Of a DNA stretch of 34,520 nt, positions 1-8,355 are shown in pieces. How positions within the stretch are numbered: position 1 is the stretch's first letter; every line of letters starts with the position of its first letter. The notes beneath the pieces were generated by a model, which was not told the origin of the DNA, ran no database searches, and was given only the letters and a program-made list of their open reading frames with translations. The stretch covers positions 1 through 34,520 of the forward strand of contig JAGXHZ010000142.1 of the NCBI GenBank assembly GCA_024635855.1, given 5' to 3'. Made by a program: the position numbers and the translations under genes. Source of the DNA: Sulfuricurvum sp. GTDB lineage: Bacteria > Campylobacterota > Campylobacteria > Campylobacterales > Sulfurimonadaceae.

Positions 1-600
1 AACCACTGCAAGGTTGATCGACAAAGTAGACGTATCTCCGCTTGATCCGTCGGTCATCGTATAGGTCGCTACCGGTACGGTTCCGTTGTAGTTAGCTGCT
101 GGTACGAAGGTATAGGCTCCGCTACTGTTGATGGTCAAGTTTCCAACGTTTGTAATCGTCGCGGTGGTTCCTGTGGCATACGTTGTTGCATCGCCTGCTA
201 CGGTAAACGTCGTTACGGTCACTGCTCCGTCAACACTGGTGCTTCCGGTCAATACGTTTCCAGTAAGTGTGTTATCTTCATTAATACTGACAATCTCATT
301 GGCATCACTGAAAGCATCATCGACTGCTGTCACTGTGATATCAAAAGTACTAGTGCTACCGGTATTGACGGTGTAGGTAGCTTGAGGGACCGTTCCGTTA
401 TAGTTGGCAGCTGGGATAAAGATGTAGTCTCCGTTGGCTGCAAGGCTAAGTGTTCCCACTCCGGTGATGGTCGCCGTTTGCCCTGCGGTGTAGACGGTGG
501 AGTCTCCGGCAATTTTGAAGCTCGCAACGCTGAGGGTGTTATCGACATCACTGTCGTTGGTAAGGACGTTTCCGCTCACTACGGTATCTTCGGTAACAGT
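1..600 (-). repeat. Tandem 104-residue (312-bp) adhesin repeats
   Basis: Two consecutive units of the adhesin align with a constant offset of 104 residues. The ED pair falls at residues 396-397 and 500-501, and PAANYNGTVP at 455-464 and 559-568. Unit A covers residues 393-496 and unit B starts at 497 and is cut by the window edge. The units are diverged in DNA sequence. They resemble VCBS/cadherin-like extender domains of biofilm adhesins, and more copies probably follow outside the window. Confidence 0.85.
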
Positions 601-1776
601 TTTATTATCCGGTGCCATCACAGAGGCATCATCAATATTATTCTCACGCAACGTAATCGTCGCGTCGGTGGCGTTGTTCGCCGCGTCTTTGACGGTGATG
701 ACGTAGTCGCCGCTGTTTGGAGCGTTCTCGAAGTCGTTTGCCACAGAAGCCGCGCCCGCCGCGGTCAGGGTGATAACACCGCTGTTATCAATTTGATAGA
801 ACCCGTCCGCGGAGATGATGGTTCCCGTCGCTTTGAAGCTATAGCCGGTTACGGCGACGTTGTCGCTTGCCACGACGGTCGCGATGGTGGCACCCGCTGC
901 GGTGTTTTCCGCATAGTCGAAGGTTTGGTTCGCGATCACTGGTGCTGCCGTATCGACCGTAACACTACGTACTGCCGTCGTATCGACGCTGTTACCAGCG
1001 ATATCATGCGATATCACTTTAGCATCAATCGTGTTGTCAGCGATTAGATCAGACGTAAGAATATTGACGCTGTAGATGCCACCCACTTGGACGGTTGTGG
1101 TATAGTCTTGTCCATGGACGGTGATAGTGACTTGGTCACCGGTTTTGATATCGCCACCCGTTGCTGTTCCGCTGATGAGGGTATTGGCTTGACCCGCTTC
1201 GGTTGCGTTGATGATATCATCACCTGCAATAGTACTGATAGTGAGGGTTCCCGCCGTAGCAGATGTATCAATAACCACCGGTCGAAAAAAAGCATCAACC
1301 GTATTTTGATTTTTCCCCAAGTTTTCTGGAAAAATATCCAAAAGAGTTCTTACATCTTTAACCGTCCCCGTTCGATCAGCGAATACAACAGCAGTTGAAT
1401 TTTCACTCATAACGACTTCATTACCTGCAGCAGTTTCTTTATCATTAGTTTTTTCATCTACTACAGCGTCAATAGCATTAAGGGCACTTTTGAGAGAATT
1501 TGTATGGACAACAGTATCTTCGCTGGAAAAAATCCCTTTGAGTAAAGAGGTGTCAAAATTAAGGGCATTATTTCCAGCAAGGGTAATATCGGCAACACCG
1601 TCATTGATCATATCAATAATAATTTTTGCATTTTTTATATTCGCTTGATCACCATAAACCAATTCACCCTCAAGAATAGAATCTCCTATTTTTAACTGGC
1701 GGATATGTCCTCTTAAATCTTTAACAAAAAATGTTCCGTTCTCAACCGATTTTACATACCCAATAATCTGTGCCAT
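1..1776 (-). CDS. N-terminal part of giant LapA/Bap-type adhesin (5' end present, 3' end outside window)
   Basis: The frame from ATG at 1776 stays open for all 592 codons to the window edge. Residues 1-110 resemble the LapA retention module: it opens MAQIIGYVKSVENGTFFVKD, followed by an R-x-L-x-x-GD pattern and a second GD near residue 42. A TAAG motif at residues 115-118 matches the known LapG cleavage motif. Residues ~155-272 look like a bacterial Ig-like domain and ~273-392 like a cadherin-type domain (AENTAAGATIATVVASD, then NDFENA). From 393 come tandem 104-residue repeats containing PAANYNGTVP. There is no cleavable signal peptide, as expected for a type I secretion substrate whose secretion signal lies at the missing C-terminus. 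The start is backed by AGAGGA at 1788-1783. The exporter genes lie directly upstream on the same strand. In the Lap family such proteins stay lodged in the outer-membrane TolC pore and tether cells to surfaces; that role here is inferred. Confidence 0.88.
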   Translation of the reverse strand, partial: MAQIIGYVKSVENGTFFVKDLRGHIRQLKIGDSILEGELVYGDQANIKNAKIIIDMINDGVADITLAGNNALNFDTSLLKGIFSSEDTVVHTNSLKSALNAIDAVVDEKTNDKETAAGNEVVMSENSTAVVFADRTGTVKDVRTLLDIFPENLGKNQNTVDAFFRPVVIDTSATAGTLTISTIAGDDIINATEAGQANTLISGTATGGDIKTGDQVTITVHGQDYTTTVQVGGIYSVNILTSDLIADNTIDAKVISHDIAGNSVDTTAVRSVTVDTAAPVIANQTFDYAENTAAGATIATVVASDNVAVTGYSFKATGTIISADGFYQIDNSGVITLTAAGAASVANDFENAPNSGDYVITVKDAANNATDATITLRENNIDDASVMAPDNKTVTEDTVVSGNVLTNDSDVDNTLSVASFKIAGDSTVYTAGQTATITGVGTLSLAANGDYIFIPAANYNGTVPQATYTVNTGSTSTFDITVTAVDDAFSDANEIVSINEDNTLTGNVLTGSTSVDGAVTVTTFTVAGDATTYATGTTATITNVGNLTINSSGAYTFVPAANYNGTVPVATYTMTDGSSGDTSTLSINLAVV

Positions 1777-1782
1777 AGTAAA

Positions 1783-1812
1783 TCCTCTAATATAAATAAT
1801 TCTTCTATTCTA
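1783..1812 (-). promoter_or_regulatory. Probable adhesin promoter and ribosome binding site
   Basis: Reading the minus strand, an extended -10 element TGTTAGAAT (hexamer at 1812-1807) sits about 30 bases before the adhesin ATG at 1776. An AGAGGA ribosome binding site follows at 1788-1783, six bases from the start. No good -35 box is visible, which fits an extended -10 promoter or one helped by an activator. The adhesin could therefore be transcribed separately from the exporter operon. Confidence 0.45.
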
Positions 1813-1837
1813 ACACGATTGAGACAATAATACTATT

Positions 1838-1882
1838 GTACTAAGGTACTAAACGAGAAGCCTAGTATCACATTTGTATCAC
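1838..1882. promoter_or_regulatory. Candidate regulator-binding direct repeats upstream of the adhesin
   Basis: Two sets of short direct repeats lie between the LuxR-type gene and the adhesin promoter. GTACTAA occurs at 1838-1844 and 1846-1852. GTATCAC occurs at 1865-1871 and 1876-1882, an 11-base spacing close to one helical turn. Their position just upstream of the -10 element suggests activator sites, possibly for the adjacent LuxR-type protein. That link is inferred. Confidence 0.4.
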
Positions 1883-1895
1883 GTAAAAGTATAAA

Positions 1896-2489
1896 TTATG
1901 AATGAAGGAGGAGAGAAAGGGCTAGACGGTCTTTGACAGCGAGTTTTTCATAGATGGCAGAGCAGTGTGCTTTGATGGTACGAACGGTAATCTTTAATGC
2001 TTCAGACACCTCATTATGCGTTAATCCTTGTGCCAGTAAAAGGGCAACTTCTCTTTCGCGAACCGATAACTTATTCAATGCTTTATGCTCATTAATAGCC
2101 TTGGGTTGAGCCTCGCTTAAGCGGCTGATAAGAGCAGCAATAAAATCAGGATACAACCAAACTTTTCCCTCTTCTATCGCTTGATATGCTGATTGTAAAT
2201 GTGATTTATGCATCAAAGCATTACCATATCCTTTCGCACCCTCATTCAGCAATAGTTGTGCCCTATTAAAATCAGGAACCATCGAAAGAATCATCAATCG
2301 ACATGAATCACACCTAAGAATTTGATATAATTCATTCTCTTCCATACTCACATCATGCCAAAAAATAATCCCATCGTTAGGTCTATTAAGTTCACTAATG
2401 CTTGATAATTTTATTGGGTGATATTTTTTTAATGCTTTAGCCCAGTGCTCCAAAATATAATCAACTGAACTCACAATATAAAGTTTCAT
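1896..2489 (-). CDS. LuxR/NarL-family transcriptional regulator with atypical receiver-like domain
   Basis: A 197-residue protein. The C-terminal ~57 residues form a LuxR-type helix-turn-helix (LSVREREVALLLAQGLT, then VRTIKAHCSAIYEKL). Residues 1-125 resemble a response-regulator receiver fold, including GAKGYGNALMHKSHLQ, which matches the end of that fold. The acidic pair expected after the first strand is missing (it reads IVSSVD), and the phospho-acceptor position is unclear (IIFWHD). It may therefore not be controlled by phosphorylation. Its ATG shares one base with the stop of the membrane fusion gene, so it is translated as part of the secretion operon. The adhesin starts 119 bases downstream, making it the obvious target. 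It resembles CsgD/VpsT-type matrix regulators in size and layout, but I cannot assign it to that group. Confidence 0.85.
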   Translation of the reverse strand: MKLYIVSSVDYILEHWAKALKKYHPIKLSSISELNRPNDGIIFWHDVSMEENELYQILRCDSCRLMILSMVPDFNRAQLLLNEGAKGYGNALMHKSHLQSAYQAIEEGKVWLYPDFIAALISRLSEAQPKAINEHKALNKLSVREREVALLLAQGLTHNEVSEALKITVRTIKAHCSAIYEKLAVKDRLALSLLLHS

Positions 2490-3826
2490 TATCGCTCCGA
2501 AAAGGTATATTGCTTAGCTTTAAGCAAAGGTTTGAGAATGTATTCTAAAACAGTTTTCTGACCCGTAATAACATCAACGTTAACCATCATACCTGGAATA
2601 ATTTTAAGAGGTTTCTCTTTGGTGCCCAAATATTTTTGATTGGTTTGAACGCGAACAATGTAATAAACATTCTCTTTTTCATCGGTTTCCGTATCAGGAC
2701 TAATCGTCGATACAACTCCATCGAGTGAACCGTATACAGAAAAATCATATGCAGTAACTTTGACCACTGCTTTTTGACCAGGATAAATAAAGGCAATATC
2801 AGCAGGCTTTACTTTGGCTTCAATGAGCAGTCCCCCCTCTGTTGGAACAATCTCGATGAGATTATCTCCCGGCTTAATAACCCCGCCCACCGTATTAACA
2901 TACAATTTTTGAACAATTCCATTGATCGGAGATTTAATGACAGTTCGTGTCACTTGATCTGCGAGTGCAGAGCTCTCAGCTCCGACACGCTGCAATTCCG
3001 TAGCCACTTCATTCAGCTCAAGACGTGCTTTTGTGACATATTCAGAACGTGCTTCACGCGTTTTGCTTGTGATTTCATTGATGGCAGAACGAAGCCTTGG
3101 AATAGATGCCTTTACACTATTATAGCGCTCGCTGACATCACTGAGTTCTCGCTTTAATTTTAAAAATTCCACACGTGGCTTAATCCCCTCTGCTACCATT
3201 GGCTCAGAAATAGCCACCTCTTCACGAATAAGGTCAAGAGCATGCTTTTGCTCACTTATGTGCCCTTGAGCTTCGATAAGCTCACCTTGCTTTTGTTGAT
3301 ATAAATCTCTTAAAGAAGCGATTTGAGATTCTAGTCTTTCCTTATTTGAAATAAACAAACTGCGTTCTTGCATAATCTGCATTGGTATATCCCGCATATC
3401 AGAAGCGCTTGGAGAAAATGCTCCGCCAGTAGACTCAGCGCGTAAACGGACAATTCGTGCACGTAATTCACTTGATTTATACTGCGAACTTTCATACGTT
3501 GAAGAGGATTTTATATTATCTACTTTTAGTAAAATATCATCCGTTTTGACCTTTTGTCCCTCTTTAACCATAATTGCACTAACAATTCCACCCTCCAGAT
3601 GCTGAATCATTTGATTTTCACCACCGGGAATAACCTTACCATCCCCTCTTACGAGCTCATCAATAGGTGCTAAAGCTGCCCACAAGAAAAAAGCAAATAC
3701 CGTCACCATCCAAAAAATAAACACTAAACGTAACTTATGCGGTGTATCTTCTAAAACGGCTGCAGATATACTTCGCATAAATTGATAATCATTAGCATCA
3801 AAATTAAACTTTTTTTTAGGACTCAT
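2489..3826 (-). CDS. Type I secretion membrane fusion protein (HlyD/LapC family)
   Basis: A 445-residue periplasmic adaptor linking the inner-membrane ABC exporter to TolC. It has a short cytoplasmic N-terminus and one membrane helix at about residues 33-55 (FIFWMVTVFAFFLWAAL). The biotinyl/lipoyl half-motif follows (QHLEGGIVSAIMVKEGQKVK). A long coiled-coil hairpin spans ~110-290, the second lipoyl half is IKSPINGIVQKLYVNT, and a C-terminal beta domain includes a PGQKAVVKVTAYDF stretch typical of HlyD/PrtE/LapC proteins. Length is normal for the family. It overlaps the ABC gene by four bases (ATGA) and the LuxR-type gene by one, so the complex and its regulator are co-translated. Substrate is inferred to be the adhesin next door. 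Confidence 0.93.
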   Translation of the reverse strand: MSPKKKFNFDANDYQFMRSISAAVLEDTPHKLRLVFIFWMVTVFAFFLWAALAPIDELVRGDGKVIPGGENQMIQHLEGGIVSAIMVKEGQKVKTDDILLKVDNIKSSSTYESSQYKSSELRARIVRLRAESTGGAFSPSASDMRDIPMQIMQERSLFISNKERLESQIASLRDLYQQKQGELIEAQGHISEQKHALDLIREEVAISEPMVAEGIKPRVEFLKLKRELSDVSERYNSVKASIPRLRSAINEITSKTREARSEYVTKARLELNEVATELQRVGAESSALADQVTRTVIKSPINGIVQKLYVNTVGGVIKPGDNLIEIVPTEGGLLIEAKVKPADIAFIYPGQKAVVKVTAYDFSVYGSLDGVVSTISPDTETDEKENVYYIVRVQTNQKYLGTKEKPLKIIPGMMVNVDVITGQKTVLEYILKPLLKAKQYTFSER

Positions 3827-6003
3827 ACTTGACCTCCAGAAAGCTTCGCGATGACACTGTCACGAGGTCCATCCAAATAAATTACACCCTCATTCATTAC
3901 GATAATTCTATCTACCAATGGTAAAATAGTATTTTTTTGTGTAATAATAATAGCTGTTTTATCCACTAAATACGTTTGTAAATTAGCAATCAATCGGTTC
4001 TCACTAAGCTGATCCATGGCATTTGTCGGCTCATCCATAATGACGATTGGTGATTCCAGCAATAAGGCGCGAGCAATCCCTATGCTTTGACGCTGACCGC
4101 CTGAAAGTCCCATACCACGCTCACCGATAGGCATTTCATACCCCAATGGATGACGGCGTATAAACTCATCTGAGCCTGAAATAACCGATGCACGAATCAT
4201 TTGTTCATCCGATACTCTTGTATTTCTGTACGCAATATTGTCTTTTGCATTTCCCTTGAAAAGATTAATATCTTGAGAAACGTAACTGATATTTTTACGC
4301 AAATCAGCAGGATCAATCTGATTGATATCAATACCATCAAGTAAAATCGAACCGCTCTGAGGCTGATATAAATTAAGCAGCAACTTGGCTATCGTGCTTT
4401 TACCGGAACCGATACGACCGATAATGGCTACTTTTTCACCCGCTTTAATCGAAAAAGAGAGATTTTTCAAAGCACTAAACTGGGAATCCTCATAGCCAAA
4501 ATTGACTCCTTGAAACTCAATATCACCTTTTAATTCGGAACGGGCTACAAACTTCTTGCCGTGCGGTCGTTCCATCGGCTGTGAAATAATCGTATCAATA
4601 ACATCATAAGCCGATTTTGCATCTGAATAGTTTGAAATCAAAGAAGCCACCTGTCCCATCGGGGCAACCGTTCGACCTGCCAACGTCATGATAGCAATTA
4701 ACCCACCCATACTCAACTCATGTTCACCAATCATGTAAACACCGGCAATAACGGTTATAACTGTCGTTAATTGCGTGAGGTAGCCTGTAATGGTTGAGAT
4801 TGATGTTGAGATAAGACGTGATTTTAAACTTTTTTGGGCAATTTCTCCCGTGGCTTCCTCCCATTGCCATTGCATCTGTCCCATTGTTCCTAAGGTTTTC
4901 AATGTTTCGATATTTTGTAATGCTTCAATCAGAATAGAACTTTTGGCAGCAGATGCTTTATGACTTTGCTCAATGCTTTCTCTTAAAGGATTACGCATAA
5001 ATAGCGCGTATGCGGCGATAAGTACCATAATCGTAATCGGGACAATAACAAGCCAACCACCGATATACCCTATGACCACCAAAAATAAAATGGCAAAAGG
5101 AAAATCTACTAATGCCGTGAGTGTTGCATTGGTTAAAAACGAACGTATCGAATCAAAGTCTTTCAAATTACTGGCAAACGACCCAACCGATTTTGGATGC
5201 GATGACATCTTGAGATCCAAGACTTTTTCAAAAATAATAGAAGACATAATAACATCGCTCTTTTTACCCGCACTCTCTAGCAACATCGCTCGAGTAAATT
5301 TTAAAAACGTATCAAGTAAATAAATAATCAATACTCCTGCAGCAAATACCCACAACGTTTCAGTAGCATTATTAGGAATAACACGATCATAAACACTCAT
5401 TGTAAATAATGGAGTTGCCAAGACAAATAAATTTACAAGTACCGTAGCATAAATAACATCACGATAAATATTTTTAGAAAGCTTTAATGTGTCCCAAAAC
5501 CAATGTTTATGTTTAACATTGAGGGTCAAAGAGTCATTTTCATCATACACAAACGGTCGTTTGATCAAAAATCCATACCCTGTATATTCTTTTTCCAAAA
5601 CTTCAATAGGCACATTCTCTTCTATAGCTTCCTCAGCAGGCAATATTATCTTACATGTTTTTAAGTCTGGAGAAAATGAATCCAAAATACAAGCACTGTT
5701 ATTTTCCAAAAGCAGTATCATTGGTAATTGCAAGGGAGAAATTTCATGCAAACTGCGATGAAGTAAAGTACTTTTCAATCCAGCACGACTTGCTGCACGA
5801 GCAAAAAGACCTTTGGATGACTTTAAATTAAAAAGATGAAGGGCTCCTCCAAACGGAGACACAGGAAGACCAGCCATAAGGACTTCTGCACTGTAAGGTT
5901 TATGGTAGATATGAGTAAATAGAACCAAACATTGCAATAAAGGATCAACACCAAATGCCGCTCCTTCTGGATCGCTGATTCTAGTCTGCTCATTATTATT
6001 CAT
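3823..6003 (-). CDS. Type I secretion ABC exporter with inactive C39-like domain (LapB type)
   Basis: A 726-residue permease-ATPase. Residues ~15-140 form a C39 peptidase-like domain without the catalytic Cys (the region reads DPLLQCLVLF) or His, as in LapB and HlyB, where it docks substrate rather than cutting it. The membrane domain spans ~175-450. The nucleotide-binding domain has Walker A GRIGSGKST at 529-537, LSGGQ at 633-637 and Walker B IVIMDE ending at 658. The switch (H-loop) position reads ITQKNT, with Gln689 where His is expected. It sits 49 bases after tolC and overlaps the fusion protein gene. It powers export of the adhesin across both membranes in one step; that substrate is inferred from gene order. 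Confidence 0.94.
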   Translation of the reverse strand: MNNNEQTRISDPEGAAFGVDPLLQCLVLFTHIYHKPYSAEVLMAGLPVSPFGGALHLFNLKSSKGLFARAASRAGLKSTLLHRSLHEISPLQLPMILLLENNSACILDSFSPDLKTCKIILPAEEAIEENVPIEVLEKEYTGYGFLIKRPFVYDENDSLTLNVKHKHWFWDTLKLSKNIYRDVIYATVLVNLFVLATPLFTMSVYDRVIPNNATETLWVFAAGVLIIYLLDTFLKFTRAMLLESAGKKSDVIMSSIIFEKVLDLKMSSHPKSVGSFASNLKDFDSIRSFLTNATLTALVDFPFAILFLVVIGYIGGWLVIVPITIMVLIAAYALFMRNPLRESIEQSHKASAAKSSILIEALQNIETLKTLGTMGQMQWQWEEATGEIAQKSLKSRLISTSISTITGYLTQLTTVITVIAGVYMIGEHELSMGGLIAIMTLAGRTVAPMGQVASLISNYSDAKSAYDVIDTIISQPMERPHGKKFVARSELKGDIEFQGVNFGYEDSQFSALKNLSFSIKAGEKVAIIGRIGSGKSTIAKLLLNLYQPQSGSILLDGIDINQIDPADLRKNISYVSQDINLFKGNAKDNIAYRNTRVSDEQMIRASVISGSDEFIRRHPLGYEMPIGERGMGLSGGQRQSIGIARALLLESPIVIMDEPTNAMDQLSENRLIANLQTYLVDKTAIIITQKNTILPLVDRIIVMNEGVIYLDGPRDSVIAKLSGGQV

Positions 6004-6052
6004 TTATTATTACCCTAATCAACAAAATTATTTACCTTATAGTATCTAAATT

Positions 6053-7462
6053 TTACTTTTCAAATTCTCTTTTGTATTTATCTATTTTTCTATCTGCGAA
6101 AATAAGGTTTTTGATGCGATCATTATTATCAAGGCGATTGTCTAAGGCATTCACACCTACACGCTGCATAGCTATATCTGCTTTTGAACCCAATACATTT
6201 TGTACCATTGATCCCATAGCATCCAAAATTCGATAATGGGCAAGCATCAAATCATTTTCAGCACGAATTATTTGTGTTTGTGCAGAGACGTGATCACTTT
6301 GAGCTGTAAGCAGGTCAAGCAATGTACGTCGACCTAAATCATACTCTTTTTGATACAGTTCTAATGTTCTTTTACTTGAAATCTCATAGCGCTTAAGATG
6401 AACTATTTGATCCGCTAAATTTTTCTTAGCAGACCATGAAAGTGATCCTTGCTCGTCTAACTTGCGGAAATTATCTCTTCTAATTTCAGATTCTTGATTA
6501 ATTTTACTCAAACTTTTATGGATTTGAGACTCATCAGCTCCGCCACGGTACAAATTATAATTAAGAGTTAATCCAGCCTTAAAACGATCATCGTTACCAG
6601 CTATTCCACCAATATTATTTGCCCAGCTCTGTCGCGCAAAAACATCAATAGTAGGATAATATCCTTTTTGTGCAACCTGTTTTTGAGCTTGAGCTGCTTT
6701 AATATTATAATCATTCACTAAAATAGAAGGATTATGAAGCTGTGCATATTCTCTCATCTCTTCGAGTGAGTCTGGTAATTCTCCTGAAAAATAGAGCTCT
6801 TCTAGCTCTGAAGCAGCAATATGTTTTCCATAAATGCGTTCTAAATTAAAAAGTGCATCATCGAGATTATTCTGAGCGACGACAAAATTTGATTTAGCTA
6901 GAGAAAGAGAGGTATCAGCTTTTTCAACCTCTGAACGCGTTGTTAGACCCGCATTAAAAAGTTTTTCTACTTTAATCGTAATGTCATCATTGTATTTCAC
7001 ATTGGACTGCGCTACAAACATAATATCACGTGTTTTAAGAGCGTTAATATACGCTGTCGTAAAGTTAAAAGCAACGTCATTAGCGTTTTCAACATAATTG
7101 TATGCTGCAGCTAAAATACGGGCTTTATTATAATCTGATTCATACGTTGTTCCGAAACCATTAAAAAGATTTTGTGTCAGCTGTAATGAATGTTCATATC
7201 CATTTAATGAAATACTATTAAAGCTTGTACTCGGTGAATTTGTTTTTTCACGCCCAATTGTCCCTGTATAATCAAGCGTTGGAAGATATTGCGCCTCAGC
7301 CGTCCGAAGATCCTCTAATGTAGCACGATAGTTGTGAAGACGCTCTTGTATAATTGGATTGCTGCTAAGAACTTCATCCAGCCCCTCTTCTAGGGAAATT
7401 GCATTTAGTGCAGAGATTGCACACATGGAAAAGGTCGCGGCAAGTACCCATCTGTTTTTCAT
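6053..7462 (-). CDS. tolC: TolC-family outer membrane efflux/secretion protein
   Basis: About 469 residues, the usual TolC length. The proposed ATG at 7462 begins a good signal peptide (MKNRWVLAATFSMCAISALN, then A before ISLEEG) and has AAAAGG upstream. The frame also extends to a GTG at 7507, but that would put 15 extra residues before the signal peptide and lacks a ribosome site. The mature part shows TolC-type helical repeats: LRTAEAQYLPTLDYTG in the first half and VAQKGYYPTIDVFARQSW in the second. LFNAGLTTRSEVEKA and YDLGRRTLLDLLTAQSD are the equatorial-turn regions. It is first in the operon with the ABC exporter and fusion protein. It is the likely outer-membrane channel and, by Lap analogy, the pore in which the adhesin is retained (LapE role). 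Confidence 0.93.
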   Translation of the reverse strand: MKNRWVLAATFSMCAISALNAISLEEGLDEVLSSNPIIQERLHNYRATLEDLRTAEAQYLPTLDYTGTIGREKTNSPSTSFNSISLNGYEHSLQLTQNLFNGFGTTYESDYNKARILAAAYNYVENANDVAFNFTTAYINALKTRDIMFVAQSNVKYNDDITIKVEKLFNAGLTTRSEVEKADTSLSLAKSNFVVAQNNLDDALFNLERIYGKHIAASELEELYFSGELPDSLEEMREYAQLHNPSILVNDYNIKAAQAQKQVAQKGYYPTIDVFARQSWANNIGGIAGNDDRFKAGLTLNYNLYRGGADESQIHKSLSKINQESEIRRDNFRKLDEQGSLSWSAKKNLADQIVHLKRYEISSKRTLELYQKEYDLGRRTLLDLLTAQSDHVSAQTQIIRAENDLMLAHYRILDAMGSMVQNVLGSKADIAMQRVGVNALDNRLDNNDRIKNLIFADRKIDKYKREFEK

Positions 7463-7554
7463 CCGTATAGCCTTTTTATTCAAAAGATTTACAAATCGTA
7501 AAACCACGTGCCGATTATTGGTAAATCATATTTTAATGTTATTTATTGAATGAC

Positions 7555-7560
7555 ATTATA
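7555..7560 (-). promoter_or_regulatory. Probable -10 of the type I secretion operon promoter
   Basis: On the minus strand a perfect TATAAT occupies 7560-7555, preceded by a T-rich run. It lies about 95 bases before the proposed tolC ATG. No strong -35 box is visible, as is common in Campylobacterota. It would drive tolC, the ABC exporter, the fusion protein and the LuxR-type gene. Confidence 0.55.
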
Positions 7561-7674
7561 CATAAAAATAGTACTTGAAATGTGACAATTGAACAACAAT
7601 TTATCACTATAATTTTAATTCTGTTTAAGTTTAGCATAAAAATTTCATTATAGATTATTTTATGTTAGACTCGT

Positions 7675-7680
7675 CATAAT
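7675..7680 (+). promoter_or_regulatory. Possible -10 of the OmpA-family gene
   Basis: CATAAT lies 34 bases before the ATG at 7714, with an AGGA ribosome site shortly before the start. The -35 region is unconvincing. The 251 bases between tolC and this gene thus carry divergent promoters and are very AT-rich. Confidence 0.3.
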
Positions 7681-7713
7681 ACTGTTTTCATAACCAAATA
7701 TATAGGAACATTT

Positions 7714-8355
7714 ATGTCTAATCTCGCTGCTTCTAAGATTCCTGCACTCGCATATCTTATTACTGTTGGTCTATCCTTCTCAGGCTATGCTATAGACCAG
7801 CAATGCATAACACGTCACGAAACGTGTCTGGAGCATTTTAAAAAAACGACCTTTTCAACAAGCTACCAAAAGACAATCAAAGATAAACCTGTCATTGACG
7901 TTGCTCCAATAGTTTCTCCAGTTATTGTATCTGATGATGATGACCAAGATGGAATAAAAAATACCTTAGATCAATGTCCGCAAACACCAAAAGGATACAA
8001 AGTTGATTCAAACGGATGTCCAAAAAATGTTACATTGAATATAAATTTCCCTTTTGCCTCCAATGTCCTCCCCGTCTCTTCTGCAAAAGATGTAGAAACA
8101 TTAACAACATTCTTACAAGAAAATCCAGCTTCTGCTATTACTATTATTGGACATACGGATGTCATTGGAATTGATGAACGTAATCAACCACGTTCAGAAG
8201 CTAGAGCAAAAGCTTTAAGTGATAAATTAATTTCAAATGGAATCGATGCAAACCGTATTATAACATCAGGAGAAGGGTCAAAAAAACCAATTGCCTCTAA
8301 TATAACGGATAGCGGACGTGCTCAAAATCGCCGCATTGAAATTCAAATTAAATAA
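7714..8355 (+). CDS. Exported OmpA-family protein with thrombospondin type 3-like acidic motif
   Basis: A 213-residue protein. The N-terminus is a signal peptide (hydrophobic ALAYLITVGLSFSGYA). A calcium-binding-like acidic stretch follows (SDDDDQDGIKNTLDQCP), of the thrombospondin type 3 kind. Residues ~108-213 form an OmpA/MotB peptidoglycan-binding domain, with IGHTDVIGIDERNQPRSEAR, then VTSG-like ITSGEGSKKP and QNRRIEIQI at the end. It is therefore probably outer-membrane-associated or periplasmic and anchored to the cell wall. It is divergent from the adhesin exporter operon. OmpA-family proteins are often found in such clusters, but a direct role here is inference. Its last 13 bases overlap the end of the convergent HIT-family gene. 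Confidence 0.9.
   Translation: MSNLAASKIPALAYLITVGLSFSGYAIDQQCITRHETCLEHFKKTTFSTSYQKTIKDKPVIDVAPIVSPVIVSDDDDQDGIKNTLDQCPQTPKGYKVDSNGCPKNVTLNINFPFASNVLPVSSAKDVETLTTFLQENPASAITIIGHTDVIGIDERNQPRSEARAKALSDKLISNGIDANRIITSGEGSKKPIASNITDSGRAQNRRIEIQIK

Noticed and set aside
1..600. CRISPR-like or DNA satellite repeat
   Set aside because: The 312-bp periodicity is at protein level, the copies are diverged in DNA, and there are no short identical repeats with spacers.
128..1398. Plus-strand open frames opposite the adhesin (128-376, 382-1047, 497-706, 1087-1398)
   Set aside because: They are antisense to a continuous minus-strand frame with clear domain sequence. Their translations have no recognisable motifs, and low-stop antisense frames are expected in repetitive, biased DNA.
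7463..7507. Longer tolC starting at GTG 7507
   Set aside because: It places 15 residues before a complete signal peptide and has no ribosome binding site, whereas ATG 7462 has AAAAGG upstream.
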